From an uncultured Acidimicrobiales bacterium (GTDB taxonomy: Bacteria; Actinomycetota; Acidimicrobiia; Acidimicrobiales; SZUA-35), in contig CALJSB010000028.1 of NCBI GenBank assembly GCA_937976305.1, forward strand, positions 21,120 to 85,119: a stretch of DNA of 64,000 nt, in the 5' to 3' direction. Shown here in pieces: positions 11,454 through 19,352 of this stretch. The notes beneath the pieces are model-generated. The model worked only from the letters and a program-made list of their open reading frames with translations. It was not told the DNA's origin and searched no databases. Made by a program: the position numbers and the translations under genes. How positions within the stretch are numbered: the first letter of the stretch is position 1; each line of letters opens with the position of its first letter.

Positions 11454-12107
11454 TCACCGGTCCCCTGGCCGAACGATCCGCTGCTCGTACGCCCACACAA
11501 CAGCTTGCGTTCGGTTGATGGCACCGATCTTGGCCAAGATGCTTCGCACGTGGGTGCGAACCGTGGAAACCCCAATATGCAAAACGTCGCCGACCTCGGC
11601 GTTGGAACATCCAGTGGCCACGAGTCTGAGTACCTCGAGTTCCCGGTCGGTGAGACCCTTGAAATCAACAGCATCAGCCATCGGCTCGTCGTTCAAGGCA
11701 TCAACGAGCGTTCCAATCGCGGTGGAGTTGTACACCTGCTGGCCGTGAGCGACAGCAAGAACGGCGTCAGCCAATTGGTCGGCGGCTTCGACCTTCAGCA
11801 AAAACCCTGACGCTCCGGCTCGAATGGCCGCCCGCACATCGCGATCGAGATCAAAGGTTGTCACGATGAGGACCGCCGTGTCTGTCCGTTCGAAGATGAG
11901 CTTGGTTGCTTCGATACCGGTCAACTGGGGCATGCGCACGTCGACCACGGCGACATCAGGGCGCACCGACGCCACCATTGCGACCAAATCGGCCCCGTCG
12001 TGGGCCATGCCGACGATGTCGCACCGACCATCGTGTTCGAGAAGTCGTCTGAAGTCTTGCCGAACAGAAAGGTCATCGTCAGCGATCACCACCGATGGGC
12101 GTTTCAT
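11454..12107 (-). CDS. NarL/LuxR-family response regulator
   Basis: 217 residues. The N-terminal receiver domain has acidic residues in IADDD, the phospho-acceptor Asp in VVDVRMP and a Lys in FLLKVEA. The C-terminal LuxR-type helix-turn-helix is marked by LTDRELEVLRLVATG and VSTVRTHVRSILAKIG. The gene overlaps the upstream kinase gene by 4 bases (ATGA), so it is almost certainly its cognate regulator. The kinase in turn overlaps a membrane fatty-acid hydroxylase gene, which suggests a lipid-related regulon (inference). Confidence 0.95.
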   Translation of the reverse strand: MKRPSVVIADDDLSVRQDFRRLLEHDGRCDIVGMAHDGADLVAMVASVRPDVAVVDVRMPQLTGIEATKLIFERTDTAVLIVTTFDLDRDVRAAIRAGASGFLLKVEAADQLADAVLAVAHGQQVYNSTAIGTLVDALNDEPMADAVDFKGLTDRELEVLRLVATGCSNAEVGDVLHIGVSTVRTHVRSILAKIGAINRTQAVVWAYEQRIVRPGDR

Positions 12108-13330
12108 CGCTCCGCCGCCTCGGCATCGGATTCGGCAGTCGAGTCAGGCAACAGCGGGAGCCGCGCCATCACGGTCCACCCACCTTCGCTGTTCGGGCCA
12201 ACCTCGACGAGACCCCCAAGGGATTCGAGGCGTTCCTGCATACCCCGCAGGCCGAAGCCACTGCCGATGGTCTCGGTCGGCTTCGGCGGGCCGGGATCAG
12301 TAACAACGAGCCGTACCTCCTCGAGGGGTCGCCCGCCGTCGATGACCGGAACGTCCGGGCCCGTTACCAACACCACCTCGACAGTGGCTTCCGTGGCGTC
12401 GCTGTGCTGGACAACATTGGCCAGCGCTTCTTGTGTCACCCGAGACAGCGCAAGATCGGCAAAGCTGGTGAGCCGTGCCGGCACCGAGTGGTCGACATCG
12501 ACGGACACCTGAAGGCCAGCCGCTCGCGAGGTTTCGGCGATTCTCTCGAGATCAGCCAGTCCCGGAGCCACAATGTCTTGTTCGTTGCGCAGGATTGTCA
12601 CGATCTGCCGCATTGCATTGAGCGCTTCGTTCGCCTGGTCACCGGCGAACGACACTGCTTCGTTCATGTCGGCTGAGTTCCCGAGCTTCTCGGCTGTCGA
12701 GGTGCGCACGACGATCGACGACAGGTGGTGTGCGGCCACATCATGAAGGTCCCGAGCAATGCGGTGACGTTGGGCGTCGAGTTCCATTCGGCCGTTGGCT
12801 CGTTCGAGGCCAACCACGGCAGCCGATTGCCGACGCGTGAGTGCGACTGCCCGGCCCAAACCCACGATCAGCAACGAGATCACGATGGCTTCGATGACAG
12901 CCGGCACAACAAACCAGAACTCCTCGACGTCGCGCCACGAGCCGCCATCTTCCGCTGCCTCCTCGAAGAGCTCTGCCGCGATCTCGTTGACGGCGAGCAC
13001 GGTCACGCCGATTGCCATGCTCAGCCATGCGATCGTCGCGTCCTGCCAGGCGTAGATGATCAGGGCGGCGATGAAGGCGTAGATCACACTCGTGGCGCTG
13101 TCGACGAGGAAGGGCGCGGCAATCGTGACGACGCTCGACAGTGCGACGCTGAGCGAAGGCGCCCGAGGGGCGGCCAACAGGGGCAGTGCAGAAGCCGCGC
13201 CGACAAGGAAGGCAGCGACCGGCCGATCCGTGTTGAACCCCACCAGCAGGATGACCGATTGGGTCCCGAGCACCGCGGCCACGATCGCCGCCTTCGAGCG
13301 AGTTGGCTGCAGCCAGTCAGAGTGTTTCAT
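12104..13330 (-). CDS. DesK/NarX-type sensor histidine kinase
   Basis: 408 residues. The first 170 or so residues contain about five or six hydrophobic segments with no obvious extracellular sensor domain, so signal sensing within the membrane is plausible. A HisKA_3 dimerisation domain follows, with the phospho-acceptor His near residue 195 in IARDLHDVAAHHL. The C-terminal HATPase domain has DPGPP and GSGFGLRGMQERLESLGG. It overlaps the downstream regulator by 4 bases and the upstream hydroxylase gene by 14 bases. This is the same general class as the DesK lipid-fluidity sensor; the signal here is unknown. Confidence 0.93.
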   Translation of the reverse strand: MKHSDWLQPTRSKAAIVAAVLGTQSVILLVGFNTDRPVAAFLVGAASALPLLAAPRAPSLSVALSSVVTIAAPFLVDSATSVIYAFIAALIIYAWQDATIAWLSMAIGVTVLAVNEIAAELFEEAAEDGGSWRDVEEFWFVVPAVIEAIVISLLIVGLGRAVALTRRQSAAVVGLERANGRMELDAQRHRIARDLHDVAAHHLSSIVVRTSTAEKLGNSADMNEAVSFAGDQANEALNAMRQIVTILRNEQDIVAPGLADLERIAETSRAAGLQVSVDVDHSVPARLTSFADLALSRVTQEALANVVQHSDATEATVEVVLVTGPDVPVIDGGRPLEEVRLVVTDPGPPKPTETIGSGFGLRGMQERLESLGGLVEVGPNSEGGWTVMARLPLLPDSTAESDAEAAER

Positions 13331-14162
13331 CGTCTCCTAGCAATGAGCCTGCGCCGGCCATTGCTGGTCCGGTGGAGCGGCGCTGGCCCGATCGGTTGGT
13401 CCGCTTGATCCGCTCGTTGAGCTCGGAGCGAACCTCGGCGCAGTCGTCGAACTCGGTGCCCATCCACCGGTCCCACCATGTGAAGTACAACGCATAGTTC
13501 CCTCGAACCCGGTCGTGGTGCATGTTGTGATGCAACGACGTGGTCTTGTAGCGAAGGATCGGCAACTTCTCCCAGAAGGTCGGCAGAAGCTCAAACCCGC
13601 CATGAGCGTAGATGTTGTTGAGCAGCGAGAAGACAAACCCTGCCACGTACCAGCGCTCATCGAGAAGAAACACCATCGGCAAGATCGCATTCGGCAACGG
13701 GATGAGGAACAGCTCGACCGGATGAAAGCGCTGCCCGGCGAGTGGTGTGACGTCCTTGCTTCCGTGATGGATGAGGTGCACCTTGCGGTACGCCCACCGA
13801 TTGGTGTGAAGCCATCGATGGAACCAGTAGAACCACGCATCGCTCGCAAAGAGCATGGCGAAGAAGCCGAGTGCACCGACGAACCACGGACTCGTCGAGA
13901 GGTCGACAACGGGCGACACCGTCTCGGTCCACAGCAACGAGAGACCGAGCAGCGTCGAGCCGACCGCAGCAACAAGCGACCACCACACCTCGTCGAGCCA
14001 CTGCCGAGGCCCGGCACGCTGTGTCTCCTGAATCTTGCGGTGGCGCAAAAGCGGCTTGGCCAGCACCCACAGCAAGAGGAAGGCGCCGCCGAACACAACG
14101 GAGTATTCGACTGCTTCCTCGATCAGTTCTTCGAAGATTTCGTCTTGGATGAAGTCGTTCAT
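13317..14162 (-). CDS. Fatty acid hydroxylase / sterol desaturase family membrane protein
   Basis: 281 residues with several hydrophobic segments. It carries the His-box set of the di-iron membrane hydroxylase superfamily: HRWLH (HxxxH), HLIHH (HxxHH) and HNMHH (HxxHH). The family oxygenates lipids such as fatty acids, sterols or carotenoids; the substrate here cannot be told. The 14-base overlap with the following kinase gene points to co-translation with a two-component system. The ATG start is preceded by 71 bases that separate it from the gene upstream. Confidence 0.9.
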   Translation of the reverse strand: MNDFIQDEIFEELIEEAVEYSVVFGGAFLLLWVLAKPLLRHRKIQETQRAGPRQWLDEVWWSLVAAVGSTLLGLSLLWTETVSPVVDLSTSPWFVGALGFFAMLFASDAWFYWFHRWLHTNRWAYRKVHLIHHGSKDVTPLAGQRFHPVELFLIPLPNAILPMVFLLDERWYVAGFVFSLLNNIYAHGGFELLPTFWEKLPILRYKTTSLHHNMHHDRVRGNYALYFTWWDRWMGTEFDDCAEVRSELNERIKRTNRSGQRRSTGPAMAGAGSLLGDDETL

Positions 14163-14196
14163 CGCTTCATCTCACGACAAATCGAGCCGGCTTTCA

Positions 14197-14212
14197 TCAG
14201 CCGCAGGGCTGA
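14197..14212 (-). terminator. Short hairpin after the hypothetical gene
   Basis: TCAGCC and GGCTGA form a 6-bp perfect stem with a 4-nt loop, 21 bases beyond the stop of the hypothetical gene. There is no T-run, so it may be only a weak terminator or a processing signal before the hydroxylase gene. Confidence 0.3.
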
Positions 14213-14233
14213 ACAATCGGCCCTATGGGCGGT

Positions 14234-14626
14234 TCAGCTCTTCGATGCGGCCGACTTCACGATCTGCTTCGCGATGGCCGAGTTGATCTGCCACACCGCC
14301 TTTGCCCCCTGCTCGGCAACGTTCTTCACCACAGAACCACCCGTTGCCGTTTCGATAGCGTCGAGCCCAGACAAGGTTGCTGATCGCGTGGTGTCTGTTG
14401 CCTTGTAACCCATCGTCGTGAGGGCCTTGACCAGTTCGGTTTCCTTCATCGGCCCCGACGACCGGGCGAGAACTTGCAGGGCGTCCTTGGTCAACTCAGC
14501 CGATTGGTTCACCACATCGGCCATGCCGAGTGGGCCAGCGATCTCGCCGTCGACAGAAGCCAAGTAGCGGCGAACTTTCTGCACGATTTCGTCGTGGGTT
14601 TCACCATCGAAGGAGAGTGTCGGCAT
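14234..14626 (-). CDS. Hypothetical protein, 130 residues
   Basis: I do not recognise the family. The start chosen is the ATG giving MPTLSFDGETH; a GTG nine codons upstream is also possible. The first half (FDGETHDEIVQKVRRYLASV) resembles a small helical domain, and the middle (SSGPMKETELVKALTTMGY) looks like a winged-helix-type segment predicted from its Lys/Leu pattern. The tail is Ala/Lys-rich. It is cytoplasmic, with no membrane segment. It lies between the YcaQ-like gene (39 nt gap) and the hydroxylase gene on the same strand. Confidence 0.7.
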   Translation of the reverse strand: MPTLSFDGETHDEIVQKVRRYLASVDGEIAGPLGMADVVNQSAELTKDALQVLARSSGPMKETELVKALTTMGYKATDTTRSATLSGLDAIETATGGSVVKNVAEQGAKAVWQINSAIAKQIVKSAASKS

Positions 14627-14665
14627 GCGCCCGACACTACTCCAGCCCGCCACACGCCCGTTTGG

Positions 14666-15871
14666 CTAGCCCACCGCCTCGGCCACGGCGCCGGCGAGAT
14701 CGCCCTTCTTGCCAACCTCAACACCATCGAGGCCGAGCCACTCAGCCATCTCGGCAAGGTTCTTGGCCATGGCCGGGGCAACAACATCGGGATCAGCACC
14801 GGCCTCGCCGAAAACACCCTTCGCCAGCAACATTCCGGCTTGTCGATCGGCTTTGATGTCGGCCCGGCCAACGAGCCGATCACCGTGGAGGAACGGCAAC
14901 ACGTAGTAGCCGTAAACCCGCTTGGGTTCAGGAACGTAGATCTCGATGCGGTAGTGAAAGTCGAAGAGGCGTTCGGCTCGGGGGCGAAACCAGCAGACCG
15001 GATCAAACGGGGTGAGGAAGGTGGAGGCCGAGATCGATCGTGGGGTCTTGGCCTCGGGGTGCAGGTAGGCAGGTTCGGTCCAGCCCTCGACCTGCACCAT
15101 CTCGAGTTCACCATCAGCCACCAACTGTTTGAGGGCTGGTCGAGCCTGGGGCATCTTGAGGCGGAAGTAGTCGGCAAGATCGGTCGCAGTGCCGATGCCG
15201 TGGCTCTTGGCCCCGAGCATGAGCAAGGCTTTGAAGCTGTCTTCGGGTGTTGGGGTGGGCTGCTGTGCGATCTCAATCGGCAGGACCTCGTTTGGCGTGT
15301 CGTAGACAAGTTTGAAGTTCTTGTCTCGGTTGGAGATCATCAGCTGGCCAGTCAAGTACAGGTACTCCAAGGCGATCTTGCCCTTTGAATACCCCCACCA
15401 TGGACCGGTTCGACCGCCCGGGTCATCGAGATCGCCAACCGACAAACCACCTCGTTCGTCGATCTCGGTGAGTACCGACTCGACATACCCCGGCTTCTCA
15501 CGTTCGAAGTCGGCCAAGCCCTTCACCCAACGAGGGTGATGCATGCGAAAGCGGATGTTGGGCTGGTGTTCGACGCTCGTGAGTGATGCGACGTGGTTGA
15601 AGTACTCGAAGTTCTCGCGTGACTGCCACAACCAGTGATCGAGCTTGTCTCGGTCATAGGAGCCCAACCGAGCGAACATGGGCAGGAAGTGCGAGCGGCA
15701 GATGACGTTGACCGAGTCGACCTGGAGGATCGTCATCCGATCCATGGCCCGTCGGAAGTGCCGCACGTTGGCAGCACCCGTTGGTTTGGCATCGGCGAAG
15801 CCCTGCGCTCCCAACGCAATCCGTCTGGCTCGGTCGAGAGGAATGGTACGGAGATCAGATGCAGAGGCCAT
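14666..15871 (-). CDS. YcaQ/AlkX-type DNA glycosylase (HTH_42 family)
   Basis: 401 residues, typical of the HTH_42 (formerly DUF1006) family of DNA glycosylases that excise alkylated bases and unhook interstrand crosslinks. The LQVDSVNVICRSH segment near residue 45 contains a Gln-x-Asp motif, matching the QxD type of the YcaQ/AlkX branch rather than the QxQ type of AlkZ. The C-terminal half has FDPVCWFRPRAERLFDF and YGYYVLPFLHGDRLVGRAD, both typical of the family. The gene starts 16 bases after the NUDIX gene on the same strand. Family assignment is firm; activity is inferred. Confidence 0.88.
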   Translation of the reverse strand: MASASDLRTIPLDRARRIALGAQGFADAKPTGAANVRHFRRAMDRMTILQVDSVNVICRSHFLPMFARLGSYDRDKLDHWLWQSRENFEYFNHVASLTSVEHQPNIRFRMHHPRWVKGLADFEREKPGYVESVLTEIDERGGLSVGDLDDPGGRTGPWWGYSKGKIALEYLYLTGQLMISNRDKNFKLVYDTPNEVLPIEIAQQPTPTPEDSFKALLMLGAKSHGIGTATDLADYFRLKMPQARPALKQLVADGELEMVQVEGWTEPAYLHPEAKTPRSISASTFLTPFDPVCWFRPRAERLFDFHYRIEIYVPEPKRVYGYYVLPFLHGDRLVGRADIKADRQAGMLLAKGVFGEAGADPDVVAPAMAKNLAEMAEWLGLDGVEVGKKGDLAGAVAEAVG

Positions 15872-15887
15872 GAGCGCTCAGTTCCTG

Positions 15888-16577
15888 TCAGGAGGTGGTG
15901 GTGGCTCGCTCGAGCAGGTCACGGACCATGCGAGCGGTCGCTCCCCAAAGGGTGTCACCGATCAACTCAAAGAAGGTGATCTCCATCGCTTGACCATCGC
16001 GATGCCAAAGTTCTTGCCGGTAGATATCGGGGTCGAGAAGCTCAGCCACGGGCACGTGCAACACGTCATCGACCTCGCCGGGGTTGATCGTGGTGCTCGG
16101 ACGCTCGGCCAGATGCCCGACAAAGGGGACGATGTAGGCCGGCGAAGACACGGTGGTGAGCCGGGTGATCTCACCGGCGACGGTGATGAGACTGCGATCG
16201 ACCCCGATCTCTTCTTCGGTCTCCCGAAGGGCGGTGGTCATGAGGTCTGGATCGTCGGGCTCGAGGCGGCCACCCGGAAAGCTGACCTCGCCAGTGTGGT
16301 TGCGCATGTGCCAGGCCCGGCGGGTGAAGAGGATCTCGGGTCCGTCAGGGCCGGGTGAGATCGGAATGAGCACCGCGGACGGCGGCTTGCCATCGACGAC
16401 GACCGCAGGCGGTGCGTCGGCCGGTGGGGGGCCAGCGCCGGCAATCAGATGTTCGACGGTGAGCACGCGCTGGTCGGCAGACAATGACGACCAAGGCGGT
16501 GGTTCGCCAAGAACTGCGTTGTCTGGGCGTGGAATGAACTGCGGTCCACCCCGTCCCGGGGGTGGATCAAAGCTCAG
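15888..16577 (-). CDS. NUDIX hydrolase, CoA pyrophosphatase type; probable CTG start
   Basis: 229 residues from the start chosen. The NUDIX box (GGRLEPDDP then ALRETEEEIGV) and the preceding LFTRRAWHMRNHTGEVSFPGG match the CoA-pyrophosphatase (UPF0035/NudL-like) signature, so hydrolysis of CoA or a similar nucleotide is likely. No ATG fits the N-terminus. A CTG at 16577 begins LSFDPPPGRGG, overlaps the stop of the upstream 57-residue gene (CTGA), and has GGAG 7 nt upstream. The alternative GTG at 16697 would add 40 residues of Arg/His-rich sequence that is only the shadow of the upstream gene, so I reject it. Confidence 0.88.
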   Translation of the reverse strand: MSFDPPPGRGGPQFIPRPDNAVLGEPPPWSSLSADQRVLTVEHLIAGAGPPPADAPPAVVVDGKPPSAVLIPISPGPDGPEILFTRRAWHMRNHTGEVSFPGGRLEPDDPDLMTTALRETEEEIGVDRSLITVAGEITRLTTVSSPAYIVPFVGHLAERPSTTINPGEVDDVLHVPVAELLDPDIYRQELWHRDGQAMEITFFELIGDTLWGATARMVRDLLERATTTS

Positions 16578-16747
16578 GACGAGGCTCCGCTGGCGTCGTC
16601 TTCTGCCGTGCCGGCGGCGGCCTCGAGGATGTCGCGCATGCCACCGTTCTTCAGGTTCTTGAGCACGGTGCCCGGCGTGGTGTCTCCCCGCTCCCACTCC
16701 ATCCAGAACTCGAGGAGCTTTGCTGGGTCTGCAGGGGGTCGATCCAT
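16574..16747 (-). CDS. Small acidic conserved-looking protein, 57 residues
   Basis: ATG start, giving MDRPPADPAKLLEFWMEWER followed by a GxxLKNLKNGGMxDILE segment and an Ala/Asp-rich tail. The helix-forming Leu/Trp pattern and the exact overlap of its stop with the CTG start of the NUDIX gene support a real gene. Function unknown. It is separated by 47 bases from the GNAT gene upstream. Confidence 0.65.
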   Translation of the reverse strand: MDRPPADPAKLLEFWMEWERGDTTPGTVLKNLKNGGMRDILEAAAGTAEDDASGASS

Positions 16748-16794
16748 TGCCGCAGGCTATCCATTCTGCCTGTGGTCAGGAACGCCGGTCCCGT

Positions 16795-17280
16795 TCAGAG
16801 CGCAAGCTCCCACGTTTGGCCGACGAGATCGTGACCAAAGCTGTGATGAGACTCCTCGTCGACCAGCTCGAACCCATGGTGCTGGTAAATACATCTGGCG
16901 TCGGTGAGCACACTGTTCGTCCACAACCGGAGGCACGAGTAGCCGGTCGAGCGGGCGAATTCGATCACTTCGCCAACGAGACGATTGCCGAGGCCCGTCC
17001 CACGAGCCGCAGGGTCAACGATCAACAATCGCAGCTGGGCCGTGTCCGCATCGACCGCTCGACAGAACACTGAGCCAACTCGTTCGCCGTTTCGGTGGGC
17101 GATCCACGCCCGCTCGCGCTCGGCATCGAAGTCGGTGACGAACTCGGCCAGGATTCTTGCAACAAGGGCTTCGTAGTCGCCGTTCCAGCCGAACTCGCGT
17201 GCGTAGATCTCGCCGTTGGCCATCACGACCCATCCGAGGTCGCCGGGTTCGAGATGCCTGAGCTCGACCTGTTCGCTCAC
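16795..17280 (-). CDS. GNAT-family N-acetyltransferase
   Basis: 161 residues from a GTG start (MSEQVELRHLEPGDLG). The acetyl-CoA-binding region is clear: LRLLIVDPAARGTGLGNRLV, with the Q/RxxGxG-type loop, then YQHHGFELVDEE. The frame stays open for another 270 codons upstream, but that part overlaps the lipoprotein and unknown genes on the other strand and has no family features. It lies head to head with the lipoprotein gene, only 27 bases between starts. Substrate unknown; some relatives are fused to MarR regulators, and none is seen here. Confidence 0.88.
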   Translation of the reverse strand: MSEQVELRHLEPGDLGWVVMANGEIYAREFGWNGDYEALVARILAEFVTDFDAERERAWIAHRNGERVGSVFCRAVDADTAQLRLLIVDPAARGTGLGNRLVGEVIEFARSTGYSCLRLWTNSVLTDARCIYQHHGFELVDEESHHSFGHDLVGQTWELAL

Positions 17281-17307
17281 AGCCCCAGAGTAGGGCAGGC
17301 TTGGGCG

Positions 17308-17976
17308 ATGGCTGGCATGACCAAACGAACACTCAGCGCCATCTGCGCCCTCGTGGCTCTGGCGCTGATCTCGGCCAGCTGCAGCTTTGGCGACACCGGC
17401 GAAGCTGAGCTTGCAACCGAAGACGCCCGCAGTGGCATCGCCGCACTCACCCAGGACACGACCGAGTTTGTCGAGCTGGGGAACTGCCCGTTCGACCCGA
17501 GCGGCACGCTCCTGCTCCAGTCGGTGGCAGATGTCGACTCGCCTGACGTCTCCGTGGCCGTGGTGGCACCATCGACTTCGGCAACCGACGTGATCGAGAA
17601 CGACGTCGGGGTGATCAACCCGTTCGTGGCCTGCGATCGCGCAGGCGACACCGGCGAATCCTTTGGCTTGGTCGTTGCTGAGCCACCGGGTGACTTTGAC
17701 CGCTATCTCGACGTGCTCACCGACGCAGAGGGTGATCCCGATCGCTACACGATCGAGCGTTCCGAGTCGAGCGAACACCGGGGCGGCACGTTCGAATCGT
17801 TGTGCGTCAACGACGTGAGTGAGCCGGAGTTCAGCTGGTGCGAGGTCAACTGGATCGACGAGAACCTCCACGTGACTCTCTACATCGGTGGGCCAGCTAC
17901 GCGGCCTTCGGATCTCGACTCGATGCAGGCAGGGCTTGCTGGTGTGCTCGATCAGGTGGTCGCCAACCTGGTGTGA
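17308..17976 (+). CDS. Putative lipoprotein
   Basis: 222 residues. The N-terminus has MTKR, a hydrophobic core and a lipobox-like LISASC with Cys near residue 25. The Ser at -3 makes the box atypical, so secretion is firm but lipidation less so. The mature part is acidic and holds four or more further Cys residues (NCPFD, VACDRA, SLCVND, SWCEV) that could pair. I recognise no domain. It is the first gene of an overlapping three-gene cassette and is divergent from the GNAT gene. Confidence 0.75.
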   Translation: MAGMTKRTLSAICALVALALISASCSFGDTGEAELATEDARSGIAALTQDTTEFVELGNCPFDPSGTLLLQSVADVDSPDVSVAVVAPSTSATDVIENDVGVINPFVACDRAGDTGESFGLVVAEPPGDFDRYLDVLTDAEGDPDRYTIERSESSEHRGGTFESLCVNDVSEPEFSWCEVNWIDENLHVTLYIGGPATRPSDLDSMQAGLAGVLDQVVANLV

Positions 17977-18785
17977 AGCTGGCAAGCTACGGCGTGTCGT
18001 TCTTGTCGAAGCTGTTCTCTGGGTTGACCAGCCAGCCGTCGGTTGTGTCGGGCCCGAGAATGTCAGGGCCTCCGACATCGTCAAACGGCGCCTCTTCAAT
18101 GCACCTGTTCTGGGATCTTCCGTCTCAAGATCTCGTCGAGGTTCGCGCCACCATCGAGATCGTGGTGCCGCCGCCCGCGAACCGCTTGGTGTTCTGGGCG
18201 CTCCAGGCCAGTTTCAGCGACCGCCGGGGCCAACTCGGCGCCGGCCACTTCGGACTCCAACACCACCCCGACTACCCCGCCCGGTGCGCGATCAACTGGG
18301 GTGGCTACTACTCCAAGGCCAGTGGCCGTTCCGGTGAACTCCCCGGCTCGGCTCTTGCCGCCCCGTCGGCGTTGTCGAACCCCAACACCTGCAACTTCTC
18401 GTGGCAGGCGGGCGTGCCCTACACCTATCGCATCAGTCGCTCACCGAGGGAGGGCTGGCAGGGTTCGGTCATCGGGCCGGATGGTGTAGAGACAGTGATC
18501 CGCGATCTCCACAGCGACGGCGACCGCCTGACGAGCCCGATGGTATGGACCGAGTCGTTCGCTCACTGCGACGACGCAAGCTCAACCGTTCGCTGGAGCA
18601 ACTTCGTGGGGGTCGAGTCGAACGGTGCTCAGGTGACGCCTCGGTCGGTGCGCATCAACTATCAGAAGGAATCAGACGGCGGCTGTTCGAACACGTCGAT
18701 CGAACCTCTGGGCAGCGGTTTCGCCCAGCGAACGAACGCGGCTCGTGTCCACCTCTCTGGCACCCGATTGGACGTCAGCCGATGA
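17973..18785 (+). CDS. Hypothetical protein in lipoprotein cassette
   Basis: 270 residues from a GTG that overlaps the lipoprotein stop by 4 bases (GTGA). A GTG 21 bases later (MSFLSKLF) is an alternative. No signal peptide is seen. The body has alternating beta-like segments (VEVRATIEIVVPP, RLVFWALQASFSD, YTYRISRSPREGWQGSVIGP) and resembles a carbohydrate-binding or jelly-roll-like fold by pattern only. Several Cys residues (RCAINW, TCNFSW, HCDDA, GCSNTS) are spaced through it. I cannot name a family. Tight overlaps with both neighbours argue for a functional unit. Confidence 0.65.
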   Translation: MKLASYGVSFLSKLFSGLTSQPSVVSGPRMSGPPTSSNGASSMHLFWDLPSQDLVEVRATIEIVVPPPANRLVFWALQASFSDRRGQLGAGHFGLQHHPDYPARCAINWGGYYSKASGRSGELPGSALAAPSALSNPNTCNFSWQAGVPYTYRISRSPREGWQGSVIGPDGVETVIRDLHSDGDRLTSPMVWTESFAHCDDASSTVRWSNFVGVESNGAQVTPRSVRINYQKESDGGCSNTSIEPLGSGFAQRTNAARVHLSGTRLDVSR

Positions 18786-19348
18786 TGGTCAAGTTGGTGC
18801 AGATGCGCTTCATCGCCGGAGCGCTCGTCAGTTCGTTCGTCGGAATGGCCGTGGCCGGGTCGTCCCGCGGGTTCGGCGGCCTGCTGTTCTTGCTGGCCAT
18901 CGGGTTGTGCGTGCTCGCGGCCCGAGACACCCTCCCGCCACGCACCGGTGCCGGCAACCGTGGCCCCGACCGTTTCGCGGGGCTCGGTGCGCTCATGGCG
19001 CTGGGGTCGGTGTCGCTCTTTGGGCACAAAGTCACTGCAAACTCAGCAGAGACACTCGATGCGCTGTCCCTCATCGTGGCCCCCACCGCCGGTCTCGCGA
19101 CCGTGTGGTGGGCCGGGCACACCTTCTATCGAGATCGCCTTCGCTGGATGCCAACGGTGATCGGCATGGGTTGGGTGTTCATCATGGCCGTGGCCCTGCT
19201 CATCGCTGGGTGGCAATCAAACCGAGGTTTGGCCCGCATCGAAACCGTCGCTGCCGGGGTCGGCTGCATGCTGGCCTTCACGTTGTGCGCCAGTGGCCTC
19301 ATCGGCGCAGTGAGCCAAGCCCGAGCCGGCCTGTCGAGCAACGACTGA
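18782..19348 (+). CDS. Hypothetical membrane protein
   Basis: 188 residues with about five or six hydrophobic helices (FIAGALVSSFVGMAVAG, LLFLLAIGLCVLAA, LGALMALGSVSLF, LSLIVAPTAGLATVWWAG, VFIMAVALLIAGW, LAFTLCASGLIGAV). The ATG overlaps the stop of the preceding gene by 4 bases. No family recognised. It is the last gene of the cassette and ends 4 bases before the convergent DUF2087 gene. Confidence 0.7.
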   Translation: MMVKLVQMRFIAGALVSSFVGMAVAGSSRGFGGLLFLLAIGLCVLAARDTLPPRTGAGNRGPDRFAGLGALMALGSVSLFGHKVTANSAETLDALSLIVAPTAGLATVWWAGHTFYRDRLRWMPTVIGMGWVFIMAVALLIAGWQSNRGLARIETVAAGVGCMLAFTLCASGLIGAVSQARAGLSSND

Positions 19349-19352
19349 GCGG

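Noticed and set aside
16578..16697. GTG start for the NUDIX gene giving 40 extra residues
   Set aside because: The added Arg/His-rich part is the shifted reading of the upstream 57-residue gene and has no counterpart in the family.
17281..18099. 270-codon upstream extension of the GNAT reading frame
   Set aside because: It overlaps the lipoprotein and unknown genes on the other strand, has no family features, and the GNAT fold starts at the GTG at 17280.
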